64,000 bases of DNA from NCBI RefSeq assembly GCF_016411865.1, contig NZ_JAEKJA010000007.1, forward strand, positions 186,001 through 250,000, written 5' to 3'. This DNA is from Acuticoccus mangrovi (GTDB lineage: Bacteria; Pseudomonadota; Alphaproteobacteria; Rhizobiales; Amorphaceae). Under the pieces are notes generated by a model, which saw nothing but the letters and a program-made list of their open reading frames with translations, was not told where the DNA came from and did no database searches. The position numbers and the translations under genes are program-made. Each line of letters begins with the position of its first letter. The stretch's first letter is position 1. Of this stretch, positions 43,419-53,037 are shown one piece after another.

Positions 43419-43814
43419 TTACCCTCCGATCAGCGCCGCGAGCAGCACGACGAGGGCGAGCAAGGCGACGCCCCACACCAGCGGCCGCACGTGGCGGACA
43501 TGAAACACGTAGGCCGGCACATAAAGCACGCGGGCGAGGACCCACACCGCCGCCGCCGTCTCCGTGACGGCGGAGCTGACCCCGGCCACGACGACGCCGA
43601 TGGCGGCCGCGGCGAAGACCGGGAAGGTCTCCATGAGGTTGCGATGGGCTCGCTCGAGGCGCTGGCCACGGAGCGAGAGGCCGTCCGGCGTCGTGTCGCG
43701 TGCGCTCGAAGCCCACTTGACGCCGTAGGTCAGGAATTTGGGCGCCGCCGCCAGAAGGATCTGAGCGAGGACCAGAAGCCCTGCGAGGGCGACGCAGCGG
43801 AGTTCGACGGGCAT
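43419..43814 (-). CDS. MAPEG-family integral membrane protein
   Basis: A 131-residue protein with four hydrophobic segments and the MAPEG signature region (RGQRLERAHRNLMETFPVFAAAAIG near residues 50-74), followed by YVPAYVFHVRHVRP. MAPEG proteins include membrane glutathione transferases; in bacteria the role is usually unknown. The first 85 bases overlap the 3' end of the upstream sulfotransferase gene in another frame. It is 2 bases from the SDR gene. Confidence 0.8.
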   Translation of the reverse strand: MPVELRCVALAGLLVLAQILLAAAPKFLTYGVKWASSARDTTPDGLSLRGQRLERAHRNLMETFPVFAAAAIGVVVAGVSSAVTETAAAVWVLARVLYVPAYVFHVRHVRPLVWGVALLALVVLLAALIGG

Positions 43815-44695
43815 GGCGTGTCTCCTTCCGGGGCGGCCGCTGGGGGCGGTGCGGCGTCGGCGGTGGTCGGGGCTGGGGTCTGGGTGGCGGCGGGTGGTGT
43901 GGTCTTGGCGGCGGGGCGGTGGGCTTGCCTCTCCTGGCGCTGGCGCCAACGGCGAACATGCCGAACATCGCCGATGATCACGCCATCGTCCATCACCTTG
44001 CGGTGGAGGACCGCATCCTCGGCGGCGAGAGGGGCGATGAGGTCGAGCACTTCGGGCGTGCCGAGCTTGTCGCGCGTCTCCGCCCGCTGCATGTTGAGAT
44101 GCTTGGGCTTGAGCGCGCCGAGCGGCCTCACCGTCTCGTCGATGGCGTTGAGGAAATCGTCGAAGCGCTCGACGCAACCGATGAGATAGGGGCCGCGGCG
44201 AATGACGCGCTCCGCGGGAGCCGCCTTCGTGCGGCCCGTCAGCATGCGGCACTGGGCGCTCTTGGAGAACTCGGTGAAGGGGTGCGTCGGATCGGCGAGG
44301 GTCGCGGCGATGTCGCGATCGCTGTGCAGAGCGTTTTCGGGCCGACTGTCGACGTAGGCGAAATGGGAGAGGATCTGCTGGGTCGGCTCGCGCATCATCG
44401 ACAGGAAGAGATGCGGCTTCTCCAGCGCCTGGAGCGCGGGGTGGCGGGCGCTGAAGTGGCCGCCGATCAGCGTGTAGCGCCGCAGCGCGGCCTCGCCCCC
44501 GTCGGCGAAGAGATCGGCGAGCGAGCCGGTCTCACCGTGCCAGAAGATGTTCTTCTTGCCGAGGAGCTGGTTCAGGAACTCCCGCATCGACGTGCCCGCC
44601 GTCTTCTGGATGTGCACGTAGATGAGGAGGGGCCGCTCGGCAGGGGGCGGGGGAGGCCGCTTCTGCGGCGTGCGAGGGAGCGGCGGCTCGGCCAT
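43730..44695 (-). CDS. Sulfotransferase-family protein (overlaps MAPEG gene)
   Basis: A 321-residue protein of the sulfotransferase-2 type. The PAPS-binding motif is VHIQKTAGTSMREFL (about residues 27-41), and SMMREPTQQILSHF (near residue 97) is the 3'-phosphate motif with R-E-P-x-x-x-x-x-S. The folded part ends near residue 245. A Pro/Ala/Thr-rich tail follows, ending in a Trp/Arg-rich stretch that is encoded over the start of the MAPEG gene. Either the tail is real or the gene lost its original stop. It lies 3 bases after a second sulfotransferase gene, so the two probably act together. Confidence 0.72.
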   Translation of the reverse strand: MAEPPLPRTPQKRPPPPPAERPLLIYVHIQKTAGTSMREFLNQLLGKKNIFWHGETGSLADLFADGGEAALRRYTLIGGHFSARHPALQALEKPHLFLSMMREPTQQILSHFAYVDSRPENALHSDRDIAATLADPTHPFTEFSKSAQCRMLTGRTKAAPAERVIRRGPYLIGCVERFDDFLNAIDETVRPLGALKPKHLNMQRAETRDKLGTPEVLDLIAPLAAEDAVLHRKVMDDGVIIGDVRHVRRWRQRQERQAHRPAAKTTPPAATQTPAPTTADAAPPPAAAPEGDTPCPSNSAASPSQGFWSSLRSFWRRRPNS

Positions 44696-44698
44696 GAC

Positions 44699-45469
44699 CT
44701 AGTTCGGATAGGGGCAGCGCAGGGTGTGGCGCATCCTCTGGGCCCGGGCGAAGAACGGGCGGTCGAGCGTGATGATCGACTCGAGCGCGGCGTTGATCTC
44801 CGGCGTGATCTCCTCGCGCTCGACGGCTTCGAGGCCGGCGGCGTCCTTCAGCTTGTCGAAGGTGTTGAGGCGGGGGATCTCGTCGACGCTCGGAAAGCCG
44901 AGGATCGACAGGAGGAGGGGGACGTCCTCGTCCATCGTGTCGGCGAAGGCGACGAAGTTGAAGCGCTGCAGGTTGAGCATCGCCGTCTCGACCGCGTAAT
45001 TCACGTTGCGCAGACGATAGCCCGCGCTCTGGCTGAGGTGAATGGGGCCGAGCAGCGAGCGGGTCAGCGTGTTGTTGATGTTGGCGACCACCTCGGGCCG
45101 ATTGCTCTTGAGGAAGTCGAGCAGCCCCAGCTCGCGCGCCGCACGCGGCCCCTTGAGGTTGTCGCGCTCGATCACGTCCGGCCGGTGGGAGCGCCAGAAA
45201 TAGTAGAGCGACAGGATGCGCTGATAGGGATCGCGCAGCACCGTGATGACGCGCTTCGGGCCGGGAATCGCGTCGACGCCGAACTTGGTGAAGTGGCCGG
45301 AGAAGAACTTGTAGCGCCGCAGGGTCTCGGCGTTCACCGTGGTGATGACGTCGCCGCGATGTGGGCAGATTTCGTCCGGCTTGAAGAAGTTCGACAGCAG
45401 GGCGTGAAGCGATGTTCCTGCACATTTGGGAAGGTGCAGGAACACAAGGCGTTCGTCTTTGGCGAGCAA
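44699..45469 (-). CDS. Sulfotransferase-family protein
   Basis: A 256-residue protein with PAPS motif LHLPKCAGTSLHALL (residues 11-25) and the 3'-phosphate motif VLRDPYQRILSLYYFW (near residue 80). The pattern fits the family-2 (heparan/chondroitin-like) sulfotransferases. It is divergent in sequence from its neighbour at 43730 but is 3 bases from it, suggesting a pair that modifies the same or sequential acceptors. It follows sucB by 18 bases on the same strand without an obvious terminator, an unusual place for such a gene. Confidence 0.8.
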   Translation of the reverse strand: MLAKDERLVFLHLPKCAGTSLHALLSNFFKPDEICPHRGDVITTVNAETLRRYKFFSGHFTKFGVDAIPGPKRVITVLRDPYQRILSLYYFWRSHRPDVIERDNLKGPRAARELGLLDFLKSNRPEVVANINNTLTRSLLGPIHLSQSAGYRLRNVNYAVETAMLNLQRFNFVAFADTMDEDVPLLLSILGFPSVDEIPRLNTFDKLKDAAGLEAVEREEITPEINAALESIITLDRPFFARAQRMRHTLRCPYPN

Positions 45470-45487
45470 AGGGGCAGCGTCCGGTAC

Positions 45488-47026
45488 TTAGAGGTCGAGC
45501 AGAAGGCGCTGCGGATCCTCGATGGCTTCCTTCACCCGCACCAGGAAGGTCACCGCTTCCTTGCCGTCGACGATGCGGTGATCGTAGCTGAGGGCGAGGT
45601 ACATCATCGGGCGGATCTTCACCTCACCGCCGATGGCGACGGGGCGCTGTTCGATGCGGTGCATGCCGAGAATGCCCGACTGCGGCGCGTTGAGGATGGG
45701 CGTCGACATCAGCGAGCCGTAGATGCCGCCGTTGGTGATGGTGAACGTGCCGCCCTGCATCTCGTCGAGCTTGAGCTGGCCGTCGCGGGCGCGCTTGCCG
45801 AAGTCCGCGATGGTCTTCTCGATGCCGGCGAAGGAGAGCTCGTCCGCGTCGCGCACCACGGGCACCACGAGGCCCTTGTCGGTGCCGACGGCGATGCCGA
45901 GGTGGTAGTAGTTCTTGTAGATCAGGTCGTCGCCGTCGATCTCGGCGTTGACGGCCGGCACGTCCTTCAGCGCCTGCACGCAGGCCTTGGAGAAGAAGGC
46001 CATGAAGCCGAGCTTCACGCCATGCTTCTTCTCGAACGTGTCCTTGTACTGCTTGCGCAGGTCCATCACGGCGCTCATGTCCACGTCGTTGAACGTGGTC
46101 AGCATGGCGGCGGTGTTCTGGGCGTCCTTCAGGCGGCGGGCGATGGTGCGGCGCAGGCGCGTCATCGTCACGCGCTCTTCGCGCTCCGCATCCCCGGTCG
46201 CCGAGGGCGCGCGCGGCGCCTTGGCGGGGGCGGGCGCCTCCTTGGCGGCGATGCCCTTCTCGATGGCGGCGAGCGCGTCGCCCTTCAGCACCTGACCGCG
46301 CTTGCCGGTGCCTTCCACCTGGTCGGCGGAGAGGCCGGCCTCGGTCAGCGCCTTCTGTGCGGACGGCGCGGGCGGCATGCCGGTGCCGCCGCTCTTCGCC
46401 GGAGCGGGGGCGGCGGCCTTCGCCGGCTCGGCCTTGGCCGCGGGCGCTGCACCACCGGCGATGGCGCCGATCAGGCCGCCGACCTCGACGGTGTCGCCTT
46501 CCTTGACCGCGAGGCTCGCGATGGTGCCGGCGACGGGCGCGGGAACCTCGACGCTGACCTTGTCGGTCTCGAGCTCGACGAGGGGCTCGTCGGCAGCGAC
46601 GCTGTCGCCCTCCTTCTTGAGGATCTGCGAGACGGTCGCCTCGGTGACGGATTCGCCGAGCGCGGGCACGCGCACCTCGGTGGGAGCGGCGCCGGTCGAG
46701 CCGTTGGCGGCAGGGGCGGGCGCGGCTTCGGCGGGCGCAGCTTCGGCCGCCGCGGCGGGCTTTTCGGCCGGCTTGGCGGCGGCGGCGCCTTCGCCCTCGG
46801 CGATCTGGCCGAGCAGGGTGCCGACCTCCACCGTCTCACCGGCCTTGACGGTGATTTCGGACAGGGTGCCGGCTGCAGGGGCGGGGACCTCGACCGTTAC
46901 CTTGTCGGTTTCGAGCTCCAGCAGGGGCTCGTCGGCGGTCACCGCATCCCCCTGCGACTTGAACCACTGCGAGATGGTCGCTTCGGTCACGGACTCGCCC
47001 AGATTGGGGACGCGGATGTCGGTCAT
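45488..47026 (-). CDS. sucB: Dihydrolipoyllysine succinyltransferase (E2 of 2-oxoglutarate dehydrogenase), two lipoyl domains
   Basis: A 512-residue E2 core component. There are two consecutive lipoyl domains: residues 1-78 and about 115-190, each with the ETDKV lipoylation site and GESVTEA. Ala/Pro-rich linkers separate them. A peripheral-subunit-binding domain follows ([25 protein letters not shown], around residues 230-255). The C-terminal catalytic domain has [41 protein letters not shown] and the active-site [14 protein letters not shown]2 of this complex usually has one lipoyl domain. It is 152 bases downstream of sucA. Confidence 0.96.
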   Translation of the reverse strand: MTDIRVPNLGESVTEATISQWFKSQGDAVTADEPLLELETDKVTVEVPAPAAGTLSEITVKAGETVEVGTLLGQIAEGEGAAAAKPAEKPAAAAEAAPAEAAPAPAANGSTGAAPTEVRVPALGESVTEATVSQILKKEGDSVAADEPLVELETDKVSVEVPAPVAGTIASLAVKEGDTVEVGGLIGAIAGGAAPAAKAEPAKAAAPAPAKSGGTGMPPAPSAQKALTEAGLSADQVEGTGKRGQVLKGDALAAIEKGIAAKEAPAPAKAPRAPSATGDAEREERVTMTRLRRTIARRLKDAQNTAAMLTTFNDVDMSAVMDLRKQYKDTFEKKHGVKLGFMAFFSKACVQALKDVPAVNAEIDGDDLIYKNYYHLGIAVGTDKGLVVPVVRDADELSFAGIEKTIADFGKRARDGQLKLDEMQGGTFTITNGGIYGSLMSTPILNAPQSGILGMHRIEQRPVAIGGEVKIRPMMYLALSYDHRIVDGKEAVTFLVRVKEAIEDPQRLLLDL

Positions 47027-47178
47027 GGCGCTCTATCGAAAAGGTTGCTGTCAGGTCGCGGTGGTGTGACTTGAGATTGAAGCGCGGCACCGTATCAACG
47101 GCGCCGCGCCGATTGCCTTGTGCACCCGTTCGCTTGCTCGTGGCAAGACGCCAAACACAACCGAACGGGGACGATCGC

Positions 47179-50127
47179 TCAGGCGAACGCCTGCTCGAGG
47201 AACGCCTCCATCTGCTGCTGGTGGCGCTTGGCGAGACCGGTGGCCGGCGAGGCGGCGGCCGGACGGCCGATGTAGCGCGGACGGTCGTTCTGCATCTTCG
47301 TCTGCTGCAGGCACCAGTCGAAGTAGGTCTGCACGAAGGTCCAGCCGCCCATGTTGGCCGGCTCTTCCTGGCACCAGGCGAGCTCGGCATTCGGGAAGCG
47401 CTTCAACTCGCCGATGATGGTCTTCGCGGGGAACGGGTAGAGCTGTTCCAGGCGCAGCAGGTAGACGTCGTCGACACCGGCCGCCTCGCGCGCCTCGATG
47501 AGGTCGTAGTAGACCTTGCCGGAGCAGACAACGACGCGGCGGATCTTGTCGTCGGCGGCGAGCTTGAAGTCGCCGGCGCGGCCGAGCTGCGCGTCGTCGA
47601 GCAGCACGCGGTGGAAGGTCGACTGGGCGCCCATGTCCTCGAGGGTCGACACGCAGCGCTTGTGGCGCAGCAGCGACTTCGGCGTCATCAGGATGAGTGG
47701 CTTGCGCACCTCCCGCTTCAGCTGGCGGCGCAGGATGTGGAAGTAGTTCGCCGGGGTCGAGCAGTTGGCGACCTGCATGTTGTCCTCCGCGCAGAGCTGG
47801 AGGTAGCGCTCGAGGCGCGCCGAGGAGTGCTCCGGCCCCTGCCCCTCGTAGCCGTGCGGCAGCAGGCAGACGAGGCCCGTCATGCGCAGCCACTTGCGCT
47901 CGCCCGAGGAGATGAACTGGTCGAACACCACCTGGGCGCCGTTGGCGAAGTCGCCGAACTGGGCCTCCCAGCAGGTGAGCGCGTTCGGCTCGGCGAGGGA
48001 GTAGCCGTACTCGAAGCCGAGCACCGCCTCCTCGGAGAGCATCGAGTTGATGACCTCGTAGCGCGACTGATCGTCCGCGAGATGGTTGAGCGGGATGTAG
48101 CGCTCCTCGCTCTCCTGATCGTAGAGCACCGAGTGGCGCTGCGAGAAAGTGCCGCGCTCGACGTCCTGGCCGGAGAGGCGGACGGGGAAGCCGTCCTTGA
48201 GCAGCGAGCCGAAGGCGAGCGCTTCCGCCGTCGCCCAGTCGATGCCGGTGCCGGTCTCCATCGCCTTGCGGCGGTTGTCGAGGAAGCGCTGGATGGTGCG
48301 GTGGACGTGGAAGCCCTCCGGCACTGTCGTCAGCTTCTCGCCGATCTCCTTGAGGTCGGCGATGTCGACGCCGGTGGAGCCGCGGCGCGGCTCGTCGCTC
48401 TCGTTCGCCGGCTTGATCGCCTTCCAGCGGCCGTCGAGCCAGTCGGCCTTGTTGGGCAGGTAGGACTGCCCCGCCTCGAACTCGTCCTCGAGGTGCTTGC
48501 GCCAATCGGCCTTGCGCTGCTCGACCTCGTCGGTCGTCAGCTCGCCCTCGTCGACGAGGCGCTTGGCGTAGATCTCCAGCGCCGTCGGGTGCTGGCGGAT
48601 GATCTTGTACATCTTCGGCTGGGTGAACGCCGGCTCGTCGCTCTCGTTGTGGCCGAAGCGGCGGTAGCAGAACATGTCGATGACCACGGGCTTGTGGAAC
48701 ATCTGACGGAATTCCGTCGCCACCTTCGCCGCGTACACCACCGCCTCCGGGTCGTCGCCGTTCACGTGGAAGATCGGCGCCTCGATCATCTTCGCGACGT
48801 CCGACGGGTAGGGCGAGGAGCGCGAGAAGTGCGGGTTGGTGGTGAAGCCGATCTGGTTGTTGACGATGACGTGGATCGACCCGCCGGTGCGATGGCCCTT
48901 GAGGCCGGAGAGGCCGAAGCACTCCGCCACCACGCCCTGGCCGGCGAAGGCCGCGTCGCCGTGAAGCAGCAGCGGCATCACCTGGGTGCGCTCGACGTCG
49001 TTCAGCTGGTCCTGCTTGGCGCGGACCTTGCCGAGCACCACGGGGTCGACGATCTCGAGGTGCGACGGGTTGGCCGTCAGCGACAGGTGCACGCTGTTGC
49101 CGTCGAACTCACGGTCGGACGAGGCGCCGAGGTGGTACTTCACGTCGCCGGAGCCTTCCACCTCGTCGGGCTTGAAGGAGCCGCCCTTGAACTCGTGGAA
49201 GATGGCGCGCAGCGGCTTGTGCATCACCTGGGCGAGCACGTTGAGGCGGCCGCGGTGGGCCATGCCGATGGCGATGTCCTTCACCCCGAGATTGCCGCCG
49301 CGCTTGATGATCTGCTCGAGCGCCGGGATCACCGACTCGCCGCCGTCGAGGCCGAAGCGCTTGGTGCCGGTGTACTTGACGCCGAGGAACTTCTCGAAGC
49401 CTTCCGCCTCGACGAGCTTGTTGAGGATCGCCCGCTTGCCCTCGTGGGTGAAGGCGACGCCCTTGTCGGGACCCTCGATGCGCTCCTGCAGCCAGCTCTT
49501 CTCCTGCGCGTCGGAGATGTGCATGAACTCCACGCCGAGGGTGGAGCAGTAGGTGCGCTGGAGGATCTCCAGCATCTGGCGCACGGTGGCGAACTCCAGA
49601 CCCAGCATGTGGTCGATGAAGATCGGCCGGTCCATGTCGGCTTCGGTGAAGCCGTAGGCGGCGGGCGCGAGCTCCTGGTCGCGCATCCCGGTGATGCCGA
49701 GCGGGTCGAGCTTGGCGTGGTAGTGGCCGCGCATGCGGTAGGCGCGGATCATCATGATGGCGCGCACCGAATCCTGGGCGGCGCGTTGGATGTCGGCGGC
49801 GGAGAGATCGGCGCCGGTCGCTTGCGCCTTCTGCGCGACCTTCTCCTTCACGCGGGTCTCGATGGGGCGCCAGTCGCCGTCCATCGCGGAGACCAGCTCG
49901 CCGTTGAGCGGCACGGGCCAGTCCGTCCGCTGCCAGCGCGGCGCGCTCGCTTCGGCGATGACGGCGGTCCGGTCGTCCTTCAACTCGGCGAAGAAGGCCT
50001 GCCAGCCTGCGTCTACGCTGTTGGGATCGGCCTGATACTGGGCGTAGAGCTGCTCGAGATACTCGGCATTGCCGCCGTACAGGAAGGAGGAGTTGAGAAA
50101 CGCGGTGTTCGCGTCCTGGCGAGCCAT
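47179..50127 (-). CDS. sucA: 2-oxoglutarate dehydrogenase E1 component
   Basis: A 982-residue thiamine-diphosphate enzyme decarboxylating 2-oxoglutarate. The N-terminus NSSFLYGGNAEYLEQLY is the E2/E3-interacting segment of E1o. Further blocks are GMAHRGRLNVLA, the LHGDAAFAGQGVVAE ThDP motif with the following NNQIGFTT, CYRRFGHNESDEPAFTQP, and C-terminal EYGYSLAEPNALTCWEAQFGDFANGAQ. Length is normal. The start is ATG with the classical ARQDAN opening. An open frame of over 1,000 codons antisense to it is a GC artefact. Confidence 0.97.
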   Translation of the reverse strand: MARQDANTAFLNSSFLYGGNAEYLEQLYAQYQADPNSVDAGWQAFFAELKDDRTAVIAEASAPRWQRTDWPVPLNGELVSAMDGDWRPIETRVKEKVAQKAQATGADLSAADIQRAAQDSVRAIMMIRAYRMRGHYHAKLDPLGITGMRDQELAPAAYGFTEADMDRPIFIDHMLGLEFATVRQMLEILQRTYCSTLGVEFMHISDAQEKSWLQERIEGPDKGVAFTHEGKRAILNKLVEAEGFEKFLGVKYTGTKRFGLDGGESVIPALEQIIKRGGNLGVKDIAIGMAHRGRLNVLAQVMHKPLRAIFHEFKGGSFKPDEVEGSGDVKYHLGASSDREFDGNSVHLSLTANPSHLEIVDPVVLGKVRAKQDQLNDVERTQVMPLLLHGDAAFAGQGVVAECFGLSGLKGHRTGGSIHVIVNNQIGFTTNPHFSRSSPYPSDVAKMIEAPIFHVNGDDPEAVVYAAKVATEFRQMFHKPVVIDMFCYRRFGHNESDEPAFTQPKMYKIIRQHPTALEIYAKRLVDEGELTTDEVEQRKADWRKHLEDEFEAGQSYLPNKADWLDGRWKAIKPANESDEPRRGSTGVDIADLKEIGEKLTTVPEGFHVHRTIQRFLDNRRKAMETGTGIDWATAEALAFGSLLKDGFPVRLSGQDVERGTFSQRHSVLYDQESEERYIPLNHLADDQSRYEVINSMLSEEAVLGFEYGYSLAEPNALTCWEAQFGDFANGAQVVFDQFISSGERKWLRMTGLVCLLPHGYEGQGPEHSSARLERYLQLCAEDNMQVANCSTPANYFHILRRQLKREVRKPLILMTPKSLLRHKRCVSTLEDMGAQSTFHRVLLDDAQLGRAGDFKLAADDKIRRVVVCSGKVYYDLIEAREAAGVDDVYLLRLEQLYPFPAKTIIGELKRFPNAELAWCQEEPANMGGWTFVQTYFDWCLQQTKMQNDRPRYIGRPAAASPATGLAKRHQQQMEAFLEQAFA

Positions 50128-50231
50128 GGCAGACTGTCCGTGAGTTGTGCGCTACCCCTAATCTAGGGGGTTTGGGATGAAATCTGAACCGGCAACGTGC
50201 AACCCAGGTGCCAGGAAGCGGCGTAGCGCGG

Positions 50232-50660
50232 TCATGCGGCACCGAGGAGGGCGAGGGTGCGGGTGTCCCGCTCGCCGTCGAAGAAGCGATCGAGCGCCTG
50301 CGAAAACAGAGGCTCCTCGGGAAGAGTGCGCTCGAACAGGGTGAGCGAGGAGGCGAACTTGAGGTCGTCGGGCGGGCCGAAGAGGGCGCGTGCATCGTGC
50401 AAGCCCGAGGCGAGCGCGGCACGCGTCGCGGCAACGAGCCGCGGTCCGAGGACGGGGTCGGCGCGGTAGGCGGTCGCCTCCTCGAGCGAGCGGATGGCGT
50501 AGTGGCGGGCGGTCGGACTGGTGCCGAGACCGGCAAGCTGCGGAAAAATGAACCACATCCAGTGCGTGCGCTTGGCGCCGGCGGTGAGCTCGGCGCAGGC
50601 GCGCTCGAACACGCCCCGCTGCGCGTCGACGAAGCGGGCGAGGTCGAAGGGGTCGCTCAT
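50232..50660 (-). CDS. DUF1810 family protein
   Basis: A 142-residue cytosolic protein with the hallmark residues of DUF1810: RFVDAQRGVFERACAEL, RTHWMWFIFPQLAGLG, YAIRSLEEATAYRADPVLGPRL and DDLKFASSLTLFE. The function is unknown; the family is common in proteobacteria as a stand-alone gene. It is divergent from exoD and lies upstream of sucA on the same strand, 104 bases before it. Confidence 0.85.
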   Translation of the reverse strand: MSDPFDLARFVDAQRGVFERACAELTAGAKRTHWMWFIFPQLAGLGTSPTARHYAIRSLEEATAYRADPVLGPRLVAATRAALASGLHDARALFGPPDDLKFASSLTLFERTLPEEPLFSQALDRFFDGERDTRTLALLGAA

Positions 50661-50765
50661 CGTCGGCCTCCGGGGCGCGCCGTGAACCGGACGCGCCGTC
50701 GCGGCGTTGGAATGGCGGGGCGGGCCGCCCGGCGGCTCCCGCCCCGACGCGCCACGGAGCAAGGA

Positions 50766-51398
50766 ATGCCCAACACCACACACGCCGGCGCAGCACCTGC
50801 CGATGCGGCACATGCCGGCCAGGAGGAGCACTCGCTCGGCGACGTGCTCGACCGCCTCGGCACGGCCGGCGAGCGGGAGAAGGTCCACCTCAACGACGTG
50901 CTCGCTGCGTTCAAGGATCGCTCGAGCGGGGTCCTCATCACCATGCTGGGGCTCGTGGCGGCACTGCCCGTGATCGGCGCGGTGCCCGGAATTTCAATGG
51001 TCGTGAGCGTGCTCATCCTGGCGGTCATCGTGCATTCGCTGATCGGCGGCGGCACGCTGCGTCTGCCGGGAAAGGTGGGGCGTCTCGGGGTCGATCGCCA
51101 GAGCTTTCAGAACGGGCTCGAGACCGGCCGGCGCTGGACGCGGCCGGTGGATCGTCTCCTCGCCCGACGCCTGACGGTGCTGACCGAGGGCCGCCTCGCC
51201 CGCAGCCTCCTGAAGCTGATGACGGCGTGTCTCGCCGTCGTCATGTTCCCGCTGGAGCTCGTGCCCTGGGGGGTGACGGCGCCGGCGATCGGCATCGTCG
51301 CCTTCGGCCTGGCGCTGATCGCCCACGACGGCGTGTTCGCCCTCGTGGGCTACCTGATGGCGCTCGCGACGCTGGGGACGGTGCTCGCGATCTTCTGA
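50766..51398 (+). CDS. ExoD-like exopolysaccharide synthesis protein
   Basis: A 210-residue inner-membrane protein. A polar N-terminus (1-40) precedes the ExoD family core: LGDVLDRLGTAGEREKVHLNDVLAAFKDRSSGVLI region, then hydrophobic segments near residues 55-90 and 140-205. ExoD of Sinorhizobium affects exopolysaccharide production, alkaline tolerance and nodulation; the biochemical role is unclear. GGAG lies 8 bases before the ATG. It is the only plus-strand gene in the mdh-lpd region, where it separates sucD from sucA. Confidence 0.8.
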   Translation: MPNTTHAGAAPADAAHAGQEEHSLGDVLDRLGTAGEREKVHLNDVLAAFKDRSSGVLITMLGLVAALPVIGAVPGISMVVSVLILAVIVHSLIGGGTLRLPGKVGRLGVDRQSFQNGLETGRRWTRPVDRLLARRLTVLTEGRLARSLLKLMTACLAVVMFPLELVPWGVTAPAIGIVAFGLALIAHDGVFALVGYLMALATLGTVLAIF

Positions 51399-51459
51399 GC
51401 GCCCGTCCATCGCCGCCTGGCGGGCGGCGGGCCCGCCTGCGACGCCATGGGGCGGGGTG

Positions 51460-52368
51460 TCAGCCCTTCAGCACCTTCACGAGCGTCTTGCCGAGCTGCG
51501 CCGGCGACGGCGACACCTTGATGCCGGCCGCCTCCATCGCCGCGATCTTGTCCTCGGCGCCGCCCTTGCCGCCGGAGATCACCGCGCCGGCGTGACCCAT
51601 GGTGCGGCCCGGAGGGGCGGTGCGCCCGGCGATGAAGCCGACCATCGGCTTCTTGCGGCCCTTCTTCGCCTCGTCGGCGAGGAACTGGGCGGCGTCTTCC
51701 TCGGCCGAGCCGCCGATCTCGCCGATCATGATGATCGATTCCGTCTCGTCGTCGGCGAGGAACATCTCCAGCATGTCGATGAACTCGGTGCCCTTCACCG
51801 GGTCGCCGCCGATGCCGACCGCGGTCGACTGGCCGAGGCCCTCGGCGGTGGTCTGGAACACCGCCTCGTAGGTGAGGGTGCCCGAACGCGACACGATGCC
51901 CACCGACCCGTCGCGGAAGATCGAGCCCGGCATGATGCCGATCTTGCACTCGTTGGGGGTGAGGACGCCGGGGCAGTTGGGGCCGAGGAGACGCGAGTTG
52001 GACTTGTCGAGCTTGGCCTTCACCTTGACCATGTCCATCACCGGGATGCCCTCGGTGATGCAGACGATGAGCGGGATCTCCGCCTCGATCGCCTCGATGA
52101 TGGCGGCGCCGGCGCCCGCGGGCGGCACGTAGACGACGCTGGCGGTGGCGCCAGTCGCCTCCTTCGCCTCGCCCACGGTGGCGAAGATCGGCAGCGGCTT
52201 CGCCGTGCCGTTGGCGCCCGTCCAGGTTTCGCCGCCCTTCTTGGGGTGGACGCCGGCGACCATCTGCGTGCCGTGATAGGCGAGCGCCTGCTCCGTGTGG
52301 AAGGTGCCGGTGCGGCCCGTCAGCCCTTGGACGATGACCTTGGTATCTTTGTCGACGAGGATGGACAT
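51460..52368 (-). CDS. sucD: Succinyl-CoA synthetase alpha subunit
   Basis: A 302-residue subunit that binds CoA and carries the phospho-histidine. N-terminal [18 protein letters not shown], CoA-binding GYVNPKKGG-like region (here [11 protein letters not shown]), LLGPNCPGV, and the active-site His in [19 protein letters not shown]. It forms a complex with SucC. The two genes are normally adjacent; here they are separated by an RDD gene and 158 bases. Confidence 0.96.
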   Translation of the reverse strand: MSILVDKDTKVIVQGLTGRTGTFHTEQALAYHGTQMVAGVHPKKGGETWTGANGTAKPLPIFATVGEAKEATGATASVVYVPPAGAGAAIIEAIEAEIPLIVCITEGIPVMDMVKVKAKLDKSNSRLLGPNCPGVLTPNECKIGIMPGSIFRDGSVGIVSRSGTLTYEAVFQTTAEGLGQSTAVGIGGDPVKGTEFIDMLEMFLADDETESIIMIGEIGGSAEEDAAQFLADEAKKGRKKPMVGFIAGRTAPPGRTMGHAGAVISGGKGGAEDKIAAMEAAGIKVSPSPAQLGKTLVKVLKG

Positions 52369-52526
52369 TGCGAAATCTCTTCAGGCTGCGGGAGGTTTGG
52401 TGAGCCGCGACCCTTCGCTAGTCGAAAGGTGCGCCGAGCTCAACCGCGCGGAGGCGAGGGGGACGCGCCCCGGAAGGCGGGACGCGGGTGAGGAAGAGGC
52501 GGTGAACGGCGGCATCGGAGCGCTCA

Positions 52527-52988
52527 TCACGGTGTGACCGAACGCTGATGGATCACGACGGTGCCCGCCAGCTTGTCGTGCCAGCCTTGCTTGCGCCGGT
52601 CGAACGCGATCCAGATGAAGCCGAGCATGAAGAAGAAGGCGGAGATGAAATAGGCGCAGTAGCGGCCGACGCCCTGCCACATCGTGACATAGCGGCCGTC
52701 GTCGGCGCGCAGCACCTTGAGGTTCATGACCATCTTGCCCGGTGTCGCCGCCCACCGGACCCAGAAGAACACGGTGAGGATGAGCGGCAGGAGAGTGCCG
52801 ATCCAGAAATTGTCCGGCACCTCCACGAGGGTGGGGCCGGCGGGGAAGATCCGGTCCTCGCCGTAGACCGCGATGCCGGCCGGCACCGAGATCGCCGAGA
52901 ACAGGATGCCGTCGATGACGGCGGCGACGAGGCGGCGCCAGAAGCCGCCATATTCGACCTCGGCGACGGGATGGGTGAAGGCCATCAC
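52527..52988 (-). CDS. RDD-family membrane protein
   Basis: A 153-residue protein with three hydrophobic segments and the RDD signatures: [20 protein letters not shown] (R and D pair in the first helix) and [22 protein letters not shown] after the second helix. RDD proteins are small inner-membrane proteins, some linked to ion transport; the role is otherwise unknown. It lies between sucC (48 bases upstream on the strand) and sucD. Confidence 0.88.
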   Translation of the reverse strand: MMAFTHPVAEVEYGGFWRRLVAAVIDGILFSAISVPAGIAVYGEDRIFPAGPTLVEVPDNFWIGTLLPLILTVFFWVRWAATPGKMVMNLKVLRADDGRYVTMWQGVGRYCAYFISAFFFMLGFIWIAFDRRKQGWHDKLAGTVVIHQRSVTP

Positions 52989-53037
52989 GCCCTCCCTCTG
53001 CCGTGCGTCCGAGCCGCCATCGCCGCCTCCCGTCCGA

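Noticed and set aside
43919-50166. Two open frames of more than 1,000 codons on the plus strand
   Set aside because: They lie antisense to the sulfotransferase, sucB and sucA genes, whose motifs are complete; the plus-strand translations are compositionally biased and featureless.
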